A stretch of 64,000 nucleotides of DNA from Pelargonium tetragonum (lineage: Eukaryota; Streptophyta; Magnoliopsida; Geraniales; Geraniaceae): contig JAYMTL010000064.1 in NCBI GenBank assembly GCA_036897445.1, positions 1-64,000 of the forward strand, given 5' to 3'. Each line of letters begins with the position of its first letter. Position 1 is the first letter of the stretch. Positions 48,601 through 60,200 of this stretch are shown here, one piece after another. A program made the position numbers and the translations under genes. Below the pieces are notes generated by a model. It was given only the letters and a program-made list of their open reading frames with translations. It was not told the DNA's origin and searched no databases.

Positions 48601-51400
48601 TAAAATATAGCTAACTCACGGCCGCTCGTTACTATCTGACTCTTCAAACTCTTTGCAGCCATTGAGCTTTTCCTTTCAAACTCGTCCCTTACCCTAATTC
48701 TTTCTTGAGCTACCTTCTTTACCTAACTGACTTGCTCCTAAACGAGTCCTTATCGCTTTCACTCATAGTTTCATACACTTCAACCAGAAGAAAGATAGAA
48801 ACCAGAAATTCTAATCCCAAACTCTATAGGTCGGGCTGGGAAATCTACCGCCTTCTATTTTATTTACAGAATCCGCTTCATTACTCAAATTCCTTTTCTT
48901 GACAAATGCTACCTACCTTTAGCCTATAAAACCGACCGAACTCTATTAACCCGAAGTAAATCTATCTTAACTAAATGGAAAAAGTTCTTGCTTTTTAATG
49001 CGAAAAGCAGCTTCCAAGTGTATTTGTATTTAGTAAGTGACTTCAGGTTTCACTATAGAAAAGATAGGAAAGACTTGTTTATTTAAAGTAAAGATCTATA
49101 GTATCTTAAATGGGGAGTCCTAAGTTTGAGTCTAATAAAAGTCAAAGTCTTCGAGAAGTGTTAAATAATAAGGAAGATTTAAAGGCTTAGGCTTAGATTG
49201 GATTCATTCTTTGTAACTAAGCCTGAATAAGTCCAATCTTTCACTAAAAAGTCTTCTATTCCAGAAGAAAGGTCCCTAAAAAGAACAGGAAAATCTACTT
49301 ACAATAAATAAATCAATAAAAAAAACTACTCTTTAAGTTAAGTGACTTGAACCCTTAAAGCCCATTTCTTTCCAAAGTCGGTTTAACATTTACGGGAGCT
49401 AGATCTCGGCTACTTCAAAGTTCTGCTTATAGAGTATCAAACCCTTTTTGATTCACAGTCTCACCTTTATATAAGCGATTCCTGGGTTCTTCTTTTCTTA
49501 TAAGGGATAAGAGGTTCCCGTTTCTATTTAAAATGTCTACTTATTTTGGGTGCATTTTTTGCTACTTTACAGAAATTCATAAATAAAGGTCCTTTATCTA
49601 CACCGCGTTTTATTCTTTTTTTTAAGGGCATAAAACTTAGGGCTAGCCGGATACCTCGGGTAGGGGGGATACCTTTCTTCGAAAATTAACACTACTGAGT
49701 TCTCGGCCAGTTCAAGCCTTTTTCTTTTTAGTAGTTCAAGAGTTAGGAAGTTTCCTGAGGCTTCCTTAATGAATGTCAGTTGCATGCAATAGTTTAGGAT
49801 TCTTGATCTTTACTTGCGTGCCGAAACCCTTCAAAATAAAGAAAGAAGTCTCCGATGTACAACAAGTTAGTTAAAAGTCTTTCCCTTTCCTTTGAATTAG
49901 TAGCCCCTTTGTTTAAACTTGTCTTAAGACTTAAGATTCTTGCCTATAAATAAATTGTCAAAAGGAGAATCCTTTTAGTTCAAATTTTCTGAATGTCAGA
50001 AAGATCCGAGTCCCCAAAGAGGGAATAACTTTATTTGCCCGGGTTATCCGGACTGTGTCTCAAGGGTCTTTGCATAATCCTTGTGTTTCCTATGCAGCTC
50101 TTTTTTCTAAGAGCCCCTTTTCGGTAATAAAAAATGACGGAGCAACGCTTAATTGCGAAATATCTTTATTTTGCGTTGTCTTATACCTCTGAACAATAGG
50201 TCTGCGCAGAAGCTTATCGTTTGATAGAATCACAATAAAGTTACTCTACCCGACCCCAAGTTTTACCTATTGCTTCTAGTAGAGTTCTACCAACTTTTGA
50301 AGAACGAACGAAATTTTCTATTCCTGTTTAAGTAGGACCCCCACTATACATATTCTTATTATTTAAGAGTTTTCACGCAGTCATAAGTTTCAGTTATTTT
50401 GAATGAAGCTTTCTTTATTGCTCTAAACTCGTTAAAGGTTTTCTCAATTCAATATAGGATACAATATGTTTAAGATTGAGCGGAAAGAGATCCGTTAATT
50501 AGATAGACTGAAGTTTCTCGGATTCTTTTTTTATAGTTTATAGATAGATAAAGGGATCCTATTCAATTGGCAAAAGAAAGATTTAGAAAATAAGAGGCCT
50601 CTTTTCGCGTTTTTAACCTCGACAGGACCTCATAAAATGAAATTTGAAGCCGACATATGTAAACGTTGAAATTACTTATAAAAGTCAATCCTGCTCAGAG
50701 CATCCTTACATAACAACAAGGTTAACTAGACCTCATACAGGGAGCAACCCCAGTAAACTACCAGTAGAGTAAGACTCAAGTATACACCCAGACCTCAACG
50801 CGACTTATCTTTTGCTTGACTTTATTTAGTAAGAGACCCGTTAGGACAGGAAAAAAAAGTAAGCTCTATTCTAATTATAGAAGTGTAACTCTGCCTTAAA
50901 GCTTAAAGGAGGATCTATATCTAAATAAGATAGGTGGCGCTGGGAGAGTTTTGTGCAATTACGTAACTCGGGCGTCTAGAGTGTAAGTTTTAGTAACCAA
51001 TAACCTATAAACGGGCCTCATACTTAATAATACTGAGTTAGTTTCATATTATTAACTATACTTATAGCACGACTTGAACCCTTTTTATAGCATGGTTGAG
51101 TCTATATTCTACCCACTGCGTTTCTATGAAAAAACTTCCTTTCTTATTATGAAAAGACTAAAAATCTTATATGCTTCTTCACTTTATCGGAGTCTCAAAT
51201 ACCTTCTAATAGAAGTTTTTTGTAAGACTTTCCTTTACTCAATTAAAATGAAAAAGTGTAAAGATTTTGCAGGGGTTTCCCTCTATTCTGTAGTTAAGCT
51301 GAGATTTCAAGCTACTTTTTTTGACTTTAGCCGGGGCCGTGGAAGCCCCTAGTTAGTAGTTAAACAAGACCTTTTACCATTTACAAGGAATATGAGAATG
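48601..51400. other. AT-rich spacer around repeat X copy 2
   Basis: Apart from repeat X copy 2, no gene or structured RNA is recognised. A 92-codon frame at 51074-51352 starts with TTG, is AT-driven in composition and is not called. Confidence 0.5.
49332..49560 (-). repeat. Dispersed repeat X, copy 2
   Basis: On the minus strand this reads, in order, CCAGGAATCGCTTATATAAA, GAGACTGTGAATCAAA, GCAGAACTTTGAAGTAG, GTAAATGTTAAA, GGAAAGAAATGGGC and GGGTTCAAGTCACTT. It is collinear with copy 1 at 18591-18796. Similarity extends past the core to about 49560, where ATGCACCC pairs with ATGCAATTCCCC of copy 1. Confidence 0.7.
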
Positions 51401-52254
51401 AAACAAACTTTATGTCTAGATTTAAGAGTGCCCCTTCATTTTCTATTAAGTATATCGAAGTTAGAGGATAAATATAAAAAATAGCTGTGAGTAGGGCCTC
51501 GAGGTAGAGCCCGAATAAGAAGCCAGCCTATCAAGAAAAAGGAAATTTGTACTAAAAGGAGGAGGGTAGAAACGGCCCTAAGTTTGAAGGTTGGGAAGGG
51601 GTTTGCGTTTCTATTAGGGAATTTCCTTGTTCTGTATTCTAGAAATGAGTATGGGTTATTAGTTAGTAAAGCGTCTATTTGATTGAAAGGGGCAGTGAGT
51701 CGTGGTCTGTTCTGAGAAGTTTGATAAGGAGGGTGCCTTGGGTATTAGAGCCTGCCGCTTTTTAAGATGAATATATCAAGTTTTCCGTTAGTTATAGGCC
51801 AAAAGCCAGTTAGGCCTTTTTCTAGAATCAATTTCTAGTCTTGTTAGTTTTTATAAGAATACAAGTTTCAGGTTCTAGATCACAAGGAAAGAGCTAAATC
51901 AACAGCATTCTAGCTAGCTAGATAAGGGTTTTGGCAGGATTCCATTTCTTCATTTGTCTTTCTTTTGAAACCAGATTTTACAGATAATTCTTGGATTTGA
52001 GGAGTTCGATTGAGAAGGGATTTTCCCCAGTTCCCAACGATATAAATTAGTATCTATTTGACTGGGTTTCCTTGGGATAGCCTGAATTATCATTAAAGAG
52101 AATAGGAGGTTTTTTCCTATGAAGGCTTGTTCTAACTGAGATTCCAGGTATCAAGTATCAAGATTGGCAGTATCCTTATTGAATCTGTATTCCCTATTCT
52201 TAGTCTTTTCGGGAGTCAAGTCTTTCATTATTTCATTCAAAGTCTTTGCTCTTT

Positions 52255-52500
52255 AGTTTTCTGGTTCTGGATATTCAGATAATCGGGGCCTTATGTTACG
52301 TGAAACTATAAAGTCAGCCTTTCGTTTAGGAAATAGGTTTTAGTTTAAGAGAGTGGGGGAAGCGGTAGTCTTTCTTTCTAAGTACCGGCTCTAAAGGAAG
52401 GGGTTGAAAATCTTTATTAAAGGCTGTGAAATAGAAGGGGGTATTCATCAGTATCTCAACTAAAAAAATTGACATTCTAGATACTAAATTTGTATTGTTT
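52255..52500 (+). repeat. Family Z partial copy
   Basis: GGTTCTGGATATTCAG, TTTAAGAGAGTGGGGG, AGGCTGTGAAATAGAAGG and TTGACATTCTAGATAC are in the same order as their counterparts at 27417, 27465-27540, 27810 and 27900 in the longest copy. The copy is more diverged than those at 30-34 kb. Confidence 0.45.
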
Positions 52501-52713
52501 GTAGAGATATCAAAAAGGAAAGGATCTTATCTCACATAGCAGCGAAACTCAGACTTTTTTTTACACCTTTCATATTAGGAAATCTACCTTACATCTTAAA
52601 GAAAAAATCAAAACTATCTTATACTCATAAGGTTTTGACCCTCCGTACTGATAAGCTCCATAAGACGCTGAGGAAATGCGCCTGAGCAAGCTAAACGGCT
52701 GCTATTTCTATTT

Positions 52714-52990
52714 CAGTGAACTGACTTGAACCCTGATATTCCCTTTCTTTCAAAAGTTGTAACATTTACAAAAGCTAGTTCTAGGATAATTACAAGTTCT
52801 GCTTATAGAATATGTCATTTCTTTTCATTCTCTCTTCTATATTCTATCTAAGTGATTTCGTGCTTGATAAAAAGGTAACAATATAAATTAGAGCAGAAAC
52901 CTGGATAAGAAATGGGATGAATAAGAAGAGAGATCAATATAAGAATAGGGTAAGTGAGCTTTCCTGTATATAGGATGAAACCCTTTTTCA
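52714..52990 (-). repeat. Dispersed repeat X, copy 3
   Basis: On the minus strand it carries GAAATCACTTAGATAGAATA, AAGCAGAACTTGTAATT, CTAGCTTTTGTAAATGTTAC, GAAAGAAAGGGAAT and GGGTTCAAGTCAGTTCACT, collinear with copies 1 and 2. The segment around 52714-52860 is the best conserved. Copies 2 and 3 lie 3.4 kb apart in the same orientation and could have arisen as a local direct duplication. Confidence 0.65.
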
Positions 52991-54849
52991 ATTTTCTTAG
53001 TTTTATTAGGTTGAAAGTTCTTCTATTCTATATAGGATAAAAAGGAAAGCAAATGAAGAGACTTCAAACCCTAGAAAAGCGGGGAAGTCAGCCTCGCGCG
53101 CGTACTTTATTAGATTATAGGGTACTCCAAGATCGGTTTATACGAATGAAGTACTTTTCGGGGGCATACTGAAACCCATAGAAACTCTTAGTCTTATATG
53201 AAAGACCCTTTGTTGAACCTGTTGCCTCACTTTGAGAATGCCTGTTTGGGATCAATTTAGTACTTTTTTAGGGGGAAATGCGACTTTTCTATCTAAAACC
53301 ATAGCATAGGAAATCCTACTTATAGAGTCAGTTACCCTCTGCTTCTACTTCCGCGTAAAGAGCTGTCTATATTGGGAGGAATCTCAGGGAGTTTGATTGA
53401 TTTTCCACGTAGGTGAGCACTACTTTTTTAAAACTTGGGAGCTTCTGTTAGCTAGAATCCAGCTTAGTACTTTTCTTTAGATTTTTAGGGGCCCTAGATT
53501 TTCTAAAACGAGATCCGCTTTGTTAGCTGGAACTGGGGTTTCTTGCTTTTACACGTAGAAGAAACACTGCCTTTTTGTAGAACTGGATATCCATTCTATA
53601 TATATAATGGGGTTTTTTATTCATTTTTGCTATAGGGAGGGGCAACCGTACTTTTTTATTGGCCGGGAAAGCAAAGAAAGGTTCTGTTTAAGGGGAATTC
53701 CTTAGACTTTTATTGATTTATTGAAATTTGTTTTCCTCCGTAGTAATGAAGTCTGGTAAGGAGAAGTTTATTCTAGTCTCAAGTCCTGTGGGATTTTCGC
53801 CTTGTTGTATGTGCTGTATTCTGGTTTTCTAAGTTTCTAAATAAAGCGAGAAAGAAAGTGAGTAGGAAAGTCCCGAGGAATTGTCAAAGGGGTTGCAGGT
53901 TACGAGTTTTTAAGCGCCAGTCCTCTTTCGTTTAAGAAGCAGAATATGAGCTGAGGGGGTTCCTCTTATAGGAAACTTCTACTTGAAGTAAATAAGTCAA
54001 GCTCGAGCTTTCAAGAAGTCATAGAAAACTCATAGAGTTTGACTTTCTTTCTTTTGTGGAGCGAGTTCAAAAGAAGTCCAGACTCAGGCTTTTCTTTTAA
54101 TAAACAGGAGAGCCTGGTTGCAACAAAGTAAGTATAGAACTGAGTAAGGGTATTTGAAGTCTGAAAGTGCTGTTGGATTAAAACCTTTTAGGAGTGTCTT
54201 ATAGTTTTCGAAGTCAAGCAAATGAAAAGAAAGATAGTAAATCCCGGTGCTAAATAGGGTAATAAATCTCTAAACTAACGAGAAAGGACATCGGGGTATT
54301 ACAGGAAGCGGTTTTGGCTAGGGTTCTCTAATAGCAAGAGTTTTCGCAATTTGTAATGATTTTTATAGAATAGAGTTGGGGAGCTGGGTATGTGATGTAG
54401 AATGGGGGAGACAGAGTTTCGGAAAGAGTATAGGTTGTGAAGTATGGTATAGGCTCTGGAGATTTCCTAATTTGAAAGTCAATTGGATCCCTTTTGCCGG
54501 TATAGTCATCCCCAAAGGTTATGGTTTTATGGGTCTCATTCGATTTCTCTTTCTTATTCTTATGACTTGCTTTTTATGAGCAAGAACTTTTTTCTTCTTT
54601 TTATTAGGAGCTAAGATTTGAATCTTCTTCCTAATTTTTTTTTCTTATTATTCTTTGATTTTGCTTAGGAGCTATCGTAAGAAAAGGGACACACAGAAGA
54701 GGGGAAGCAGAATGGAGCTACTTTCATTGTAGTACTGTACTTGCTAGGAGTTTCTTTATTATCATATACCTAGTCAAGTTAGTCTTCCTGTGGAGTTTGT
54801 AAGTTAGTATTAAGGAAAGAGTGTGCTGGGTTTATAAGTGTTAGTTAGA

Positions 54850-57260
54850 CATTCTTTTATATGGTCTACTCCTCACTGTCCTATGAGCTTCTCGTTTAAG
54901 AGGGTAAAGCCTTAAATAAGAGTGCGTACACCCTTACCGAGTGAACCTTCTAGTTTACGAGGTTAATGTATAGTGTACATAGTAACGAATAGAGGATGAA
55001 TACACATCAGCAACTACGGATTCTGACTTACCTGACCTAACCGACTTAACGGACTCTGCCCCAAAAGGCTTAACTGTTGCTGCTTCTCATCATTGTCTTA
55101 CTTTTGCTTTCTTACGGGCTATCTTACTTTTAGAGCTGTATCTGTCTTCTTATTCTATGTACTCATCTTCTCGGAGTCTGTAGCTATAATCTTCTTCTTT
55201 CACTTACTTTTTTGATTTGAGCTAGATTCTTTGTACTGGGCTCCTTATAATAGAGGAAGTGACAGGGGACTTAGCAAGAGCAAGCTTCTGTATCTTTATA
55301 TGTTTTATATGGGTATGAGACGAGTAGAACAAGATAGGTAGAGATAGAAGGAGACATATAGCTACTAGACTTTTATAGGAATCCAGGTAAGCTAGCCTAG
55401 TGTCTTACATTGTAGCTATTGTATTGTTATGTCTTGTTGTTAGTTAATGTAAGATAGTATACTAGTTTAATAATAGGAGGACAGCGCAACCTATACATGA
55501 ACTTCTTTGACTTTACTTCTTATTCGGATTCTGACCTGGCTGACCTAACCAAGTTACTTGACTTGGCTAACTTTTGCTTTAGTGGGTTCTTCTCTATATA
55601 CCTTCTATGTATTCTTCTTGTCTTATGAGCTATACCTATGCCTATTGTAGCTAAGATCCTCTTCTTATGGGCCCTCTTACCTGTACTCTTACTCTTCTTT
55701 CATAGACTTCATAGACCTGGATTCTGTATTCGCTTTATTAAGAGAATAGGAGTAGCAGTAGGAGATGCAATAACGGGATGAGCTATGCCTATCTTCTAAC
55801 AGGGAGAGGGTAATATGGATGGGAAAGAGCTTATGGGAGGTAGTTACTGGAGCTACTAGATGAGTTTGTATTAGTATTAGGTAGATATAGATAGTAAGAT
55901 AGTTTTAGTAGAGGTTTTAGGGCTATCGCACCTTAGATTTTATAGGTGTTTGCTGTCTTATGCAGTTTATCCAGTATAGAAGTGCCTAGTTGGGAACAGG
56001 ATATTATCCACCGACTGACACGCAGTCAAGGAGGTAAAGTAAGAGTCTAGTCGTGATAAGACCTGATATAGCACCACCAAATGAGGCTAATGCTTTTGTT
56101 GCTTTTTCTTTCTTGTTTTACTGGCTTACTTTGTTTGAGCTAGATTTGACTTCTTCTCATAGTTTGAGTTAGATTCTTTGTACTAGAGAACTATATAAGA
56201 AGGGAAGAGGTAACAGTAGACATAGCAAGAGGAAAAGAGTAAGAGTAAGACCTATAACTAAGCCTACTACCAATAGGACTAACTAATAGGAGAGAGGGGG
56301 TATATATAGGTAGAGTTAGACTCTTAATAAGGGAATGAATAGGTAGGGATTCTTTATTCTTTTTAGTAGAGATTATTCATTGCCCTATGGAGCTTAGCGA
56401 TTGGGAAGGTAAGAACCGTGTGTATGAATGCATCCTACCGAGTCAACTCCCAGTTTAGGAGTTGGAATAGGTACGCTATTGAGAGGAAAGGATAATACGC
56501 TATACCCATCTTAATCCTCTTCTTTTTATTCTCTAACTTACTTTTTAGTCTTCTTATTTGCTTTCTTTTTCTTAACCCTACTCTTAGTCTGTCTCCTTCT
56601 TCTGTATCCGACTTTGTCGCCTATACCCTTCTTCTTATGAGCTATACTTGCTTTCTGAAGAGGAGTTGCAGCTATACTTTTCTTCTTGTTCTTGACTTTA
56701 TTAGGAGGAGAGTTAGAGTCTTTTTGCAATATGTAAGCTAATGCCTTATTCTACTAGGGGGTCTTCTTCAATGTCTTCTGCAGCTTATCGTTAAGGAAGG
56801 TAAAGCCTAATGAGTATTGAAATGAATCTACCCTACCGACTCCTCAAGTTTAGGAGGTTATCTCATTATAGTGAATAGAGTAGACCGGAGTACACACTTA
56901 CCAACAGTTACGGATTCTGACCTAACTGAGTTGCTAGAATTGCTAGAGCTGTACCTGTCATATAAGCTAGACTACCCATAACTATATCTGCGGCTAATGT
57001 CTTACCCTTCATATGAGATATGTGACTACCCTTAACTGCCTTATGGGCTATCCGTATCTGAGCTATACCTTAGTTCTTGCCTTCTTCTGTATCTGGTTTT
57101 AATTGACTTACTTGTACTTGATTTAGATTCCTCTTTCTTTTCTTAGGAGTAGGAGTGATAGTCTTTGTACTTAGCTTATTAGGGTTAGGGGCTTTGTAGG
57201 TAAAGTAGTAGCTAGACCTAATAGTAAGCTAAGGGGCACTTATTCAGAGTACTCGCATTT
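54850..57260 (-). repeat. Degenerate tandem array of about five units (family T)
   Basis: A marker near GTCTTATGMAGCTTATCG (minus strand CGATAAGCT...ATAAGAC) recurs at about 54876, 55410 (weakest), 55950, 56378 and 56775, giving units of about 400-540 bp. Within units, TACCGAGTC-like plus AGTTTAGGAGGTT recurs at 54937, 56428 and 56839, and CGGATTCTGACCT at about 55018, 55526 and 56923. AGATTCTTTGTACT recurs at about 55226 and 56186. Read on the minus strand, unit interiors are lysine/arginine-rich with repeated IAHK and IARK phrases, and one ends LGQNP-stop. Units are diverged and closed by stops in most frames. A duplicated ancestral ORF or a purine-rich non-coding satellite are both possible. 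Confidence 0.6.
56538..56729 (-). other. 63-codon lysine-rich open frame inside the tandem array
   Basis: The frame is open from a TTG at 56729; upstream in-frame codons extend the reading (ALAYI) without an ATG. The peptide is extremely basic: KVKNKKKSIAATPLQKASIA, then HKKKGIGDKVGYRRRRQTKS and a KKKKANKKTKK tail. Lysine-rich tails of this sort occur in linker-histone-like and some ribosomal proteins, but no domain is recognisable here. Related phrases appear in the other array units and at 21.3 kb, each interrupted. It is best described as the most open unit of a degenerate repeat, not a demonstrated gene. Confidence 0.25.
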
Positions 57261-60200
57261 AAGTATCAATCCTAAAGCTTCTTTAAACACCTTTTCTATC
57301 CTAATTTTTGAACAAAGGTTGGCTTAGATCGAGAAACTCAAAACGTAAAAAAGAGAAGGTAAGCTTCTCCAGAAACGGTTACTCTAAAATTGACTAATCA
57401 AGAATCTCTCTGTTACTCTAATACTAACAATAAATAGAGAATGGGATACTAATAAATATAGCCTGAAAAGATAGATACATGACTATGGATATAGATTGAA
57501 TACTTAAAGTTCCTCCATCCCTAAGAGTAAGAAGGCTAAAAGAAATTAGGTAATAGGTATAGGCAACAATAAGACCCCTATTGATAAGAGTCAAAATCTT
57601 GCGTTAGGGATAGCGAATAGGAGTCTAGCTATAGGTATCATGATAGGTAGTGGGCATATGACAAGCTATGAAGAAACATCAGAGTTTTTCAAATACGTTT
57701 CTTGAAGGCATTCAAAAAAAAGAAGGTCTTGCTATTGCATGTTTACGGGTTTTGATTTCATAAGAAACAGTCTTAAATTCAAATTTTAGGAGCATTTAGT
57801 TATGCATTATTTTTTTTGTAGCCCTACCCAGAAAAGAAAAGACCAAAATTCTGCTTAGGTAAGCCCTTATAATTTGCGGCTAAGGTTTTCGGACTATTAA
57901 GTATCTGTTTTTTAGACTTATACTTTAATCAGTAAAAAACCTTTCAAATTTAGGGTAGATTCTTTTTCTCATTAACTTTTTATATAAAGGATCCTCTTCA
58001 AAAAAATCGAAGGTTTCAGGGAGTAATATGCCCTTAGTTTCGGACTCTTCTTTTTACCTGTCTTTAAAATATAGCTGTCGAAATCTAGAAATCTAGAACA
58101 ACCAGGTAAGCTAAAGGAGTAGCTGTGTTTTTTATACCAATAAAACCTAAGGAATCCAAGCAAGAGCTCCTGACGAGTAAGAATACTAATTAGTCCAAGG
58201 AAGGGTTTCGAGTCTTATAGTGTGGATAGTATGGAGTGAAATTTCCTGCGCAAAGGTTATAATTAAGAAGAGGTTAACTATATTCAAGTTCTTTTATGCT
58301 AGGGTGTACTTAAGGAGAGAATGTAATGTATAGAGATTTAGCTTTCCTAGTTTGATTTATTAGTCTGACTTTGACTTTATAGTGTTGTGTGATTAAGAGC
58401 CTACGTCTTCTTGCATCCCCAGGATTCTCCGGAGTATAGGTTAGGCGTTCTTTTAGATTTATATAATTATATAAGGAGTGGAGCCACTTCCCCTGGCTTA
58501 TGTATTCCGAAGTTAGTGTACTCTGCCTATTATAAGGAGGGCCTCTAAAGAAAATAAATAAGAAGGAATTTGAGGGGGAGATTCCTCTTTCTTCGGTTCC
58601 GGATCTAAAGAAAGGTGGTAAGGGATATAGAAGTCAAGCCAAAGATAGGTAAGTAGGGTGTTGATAAAGAATTTCCGAAGTAGCATGTATTGATAACCAA
58701 TTACCGGGCATTACATTAATTAATATAGGCGCGAGCGTAGAATAAAGCTTTAAAGTTCCCCGGTGGTCCACTTTAGAATGTCTCCTAATATTAGCATATA
58801 ACCCTAGGGAGCGTCCTGCTATTTCCACGAAACAAATTTAGGATTGTAATTCTCTTTAGAAACCCTTTTTTGTTCTGGCAATGTCTTTCTTGTACTATCT
58901 TTTTCCTTAATATTTACTTGTTTTAGCATACCCCAGCCATCCCGGTTTCTCCGTGACTTACAATTGTAAAGTATAGTGTTTCAGAACTACTATTACTATA
59001 AAGAGTAGCCCTAGGAAAACTCTTGAAGCAAAGCTCCTTATAAAATTTTTGTTTACAGCGGAAGTCCTGTAGCGAATTAAACGGGCCTAACATTATAAGA
59101 CTCCCTTAAGATGCGATAAAATTCAAATGCTTTTTTACGGACTCTACTCTTCACTACAAGGGTATACCGGCGGGTTTTAAATCCAGTTATTTCACTTCCT
59201 CAAGGGTTAAATATCTAAAACTAAGAGAACGTTTTTACAAAGCAATCTCTTTATTAGTCTTAGTAGTGTTATGAGATTTTTATTATCTCTGACTAGAAAG
59301 TAGAAGGAATGAGATTTTTTTAGGGAGTCCCTTTCTTTTTTAGGAAGGTTAAGTATATAGTAGATAGAGCAGGGTCCTTTTAACTTAGGGAGAATTTCTC
59401 ATGGGAATCCTATAGTAGAAACAAAAAAATATATATATAGAGTATTCTTTACTTGTTTCTTTATATTTTCAAAGGACACCTGCAGTCCACTTGGCCTTGG
59501 GTTGGAAGAGTCTAAATGCGTTAGTTTCAATTCTGACAACGTATCAACGTATCTGAGATTCAATTTGAGTTACAGGAGAACCCCCACAAGGTTCTTTAGT
59601 TTTTTTTATAGAACATTGCATCCTTTATTTACATTTAAGATGTTTTTGTATATGAGTAGATAAATTACTTATACCCTGCCGTAAAAGCTTACATAGTTTT
59701 TGCTAAGCTCAGATCTTCCTTACCTCTACCGAGTCCCCGCTCAATTCCTTTAAAAAGTTTTTAGTTAACAGTCAATAGCAAAGTTAGCTGCAGAAAAGTT
59801 GTTAATGAAAAAGAAAGGGATAGCCAAGGAGACCCTCCGCGCTTCTATCTTTTTCTTTCCAAAAGAGTGGGGCATACTACTTTTCTTACTTGTTGATTTT
59901 TGTTCTTATTACAAGGACCCTTTTCTTTAAGTGTCAGAAATAGAAATAGTCGTAGTTCAAAACTATAAAGATTTAATATTAGTCATGCTTAAATTAAAAA
60001 GGTAAGCCCATTATATCACCGGGATATAGTAAGACTTGTGCCTGCTCTAGCTAGTTCTTCTAATTCTTAAAAAAGAAAAAGCAGCATATCCGACTAACCA
60101 AACCCGCACGTAGGAGAAATTGCTTATGAGTACAAGCTGGATTTTAATAAACCGATATTCAAGACTCTGGGTATTTCCACGTAATTTCAATAAGAAAAAA

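Larger units (their letters stand above)
51400..54650. other. GC-richer block related to the 25-34 kb repeats
   Basis: Composition and phrases match the 25-34 kb block. GAATATATCAAGTTTT with GTTAGTTATAGG at 51769-51798 parallels 31965-31997. Part of family Z is at 52255-52500. TTCCTAATTTGAAAGTCAA at 54463 is shared exactly with 18468. A 67-codon frame at 54376-54579 starts with TTG and has no recognised motif. No mobile-element gene is visible. Confidence 0.5.

Noticed and set aside
54376-54579. 67-codon frame ending in a hydrophobic stretch
   Set aside because: TTG start, short, no known motif, and it contains the 19-base phrase shared exactly with 18468, so it is repeat sequence.
54850-57260. 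Tandem array considered as a CRISPR array
   Set aside because: Units are hundreds of bases long, diverged, with no short exact repeats alternating with spacers and no cas-like genes.
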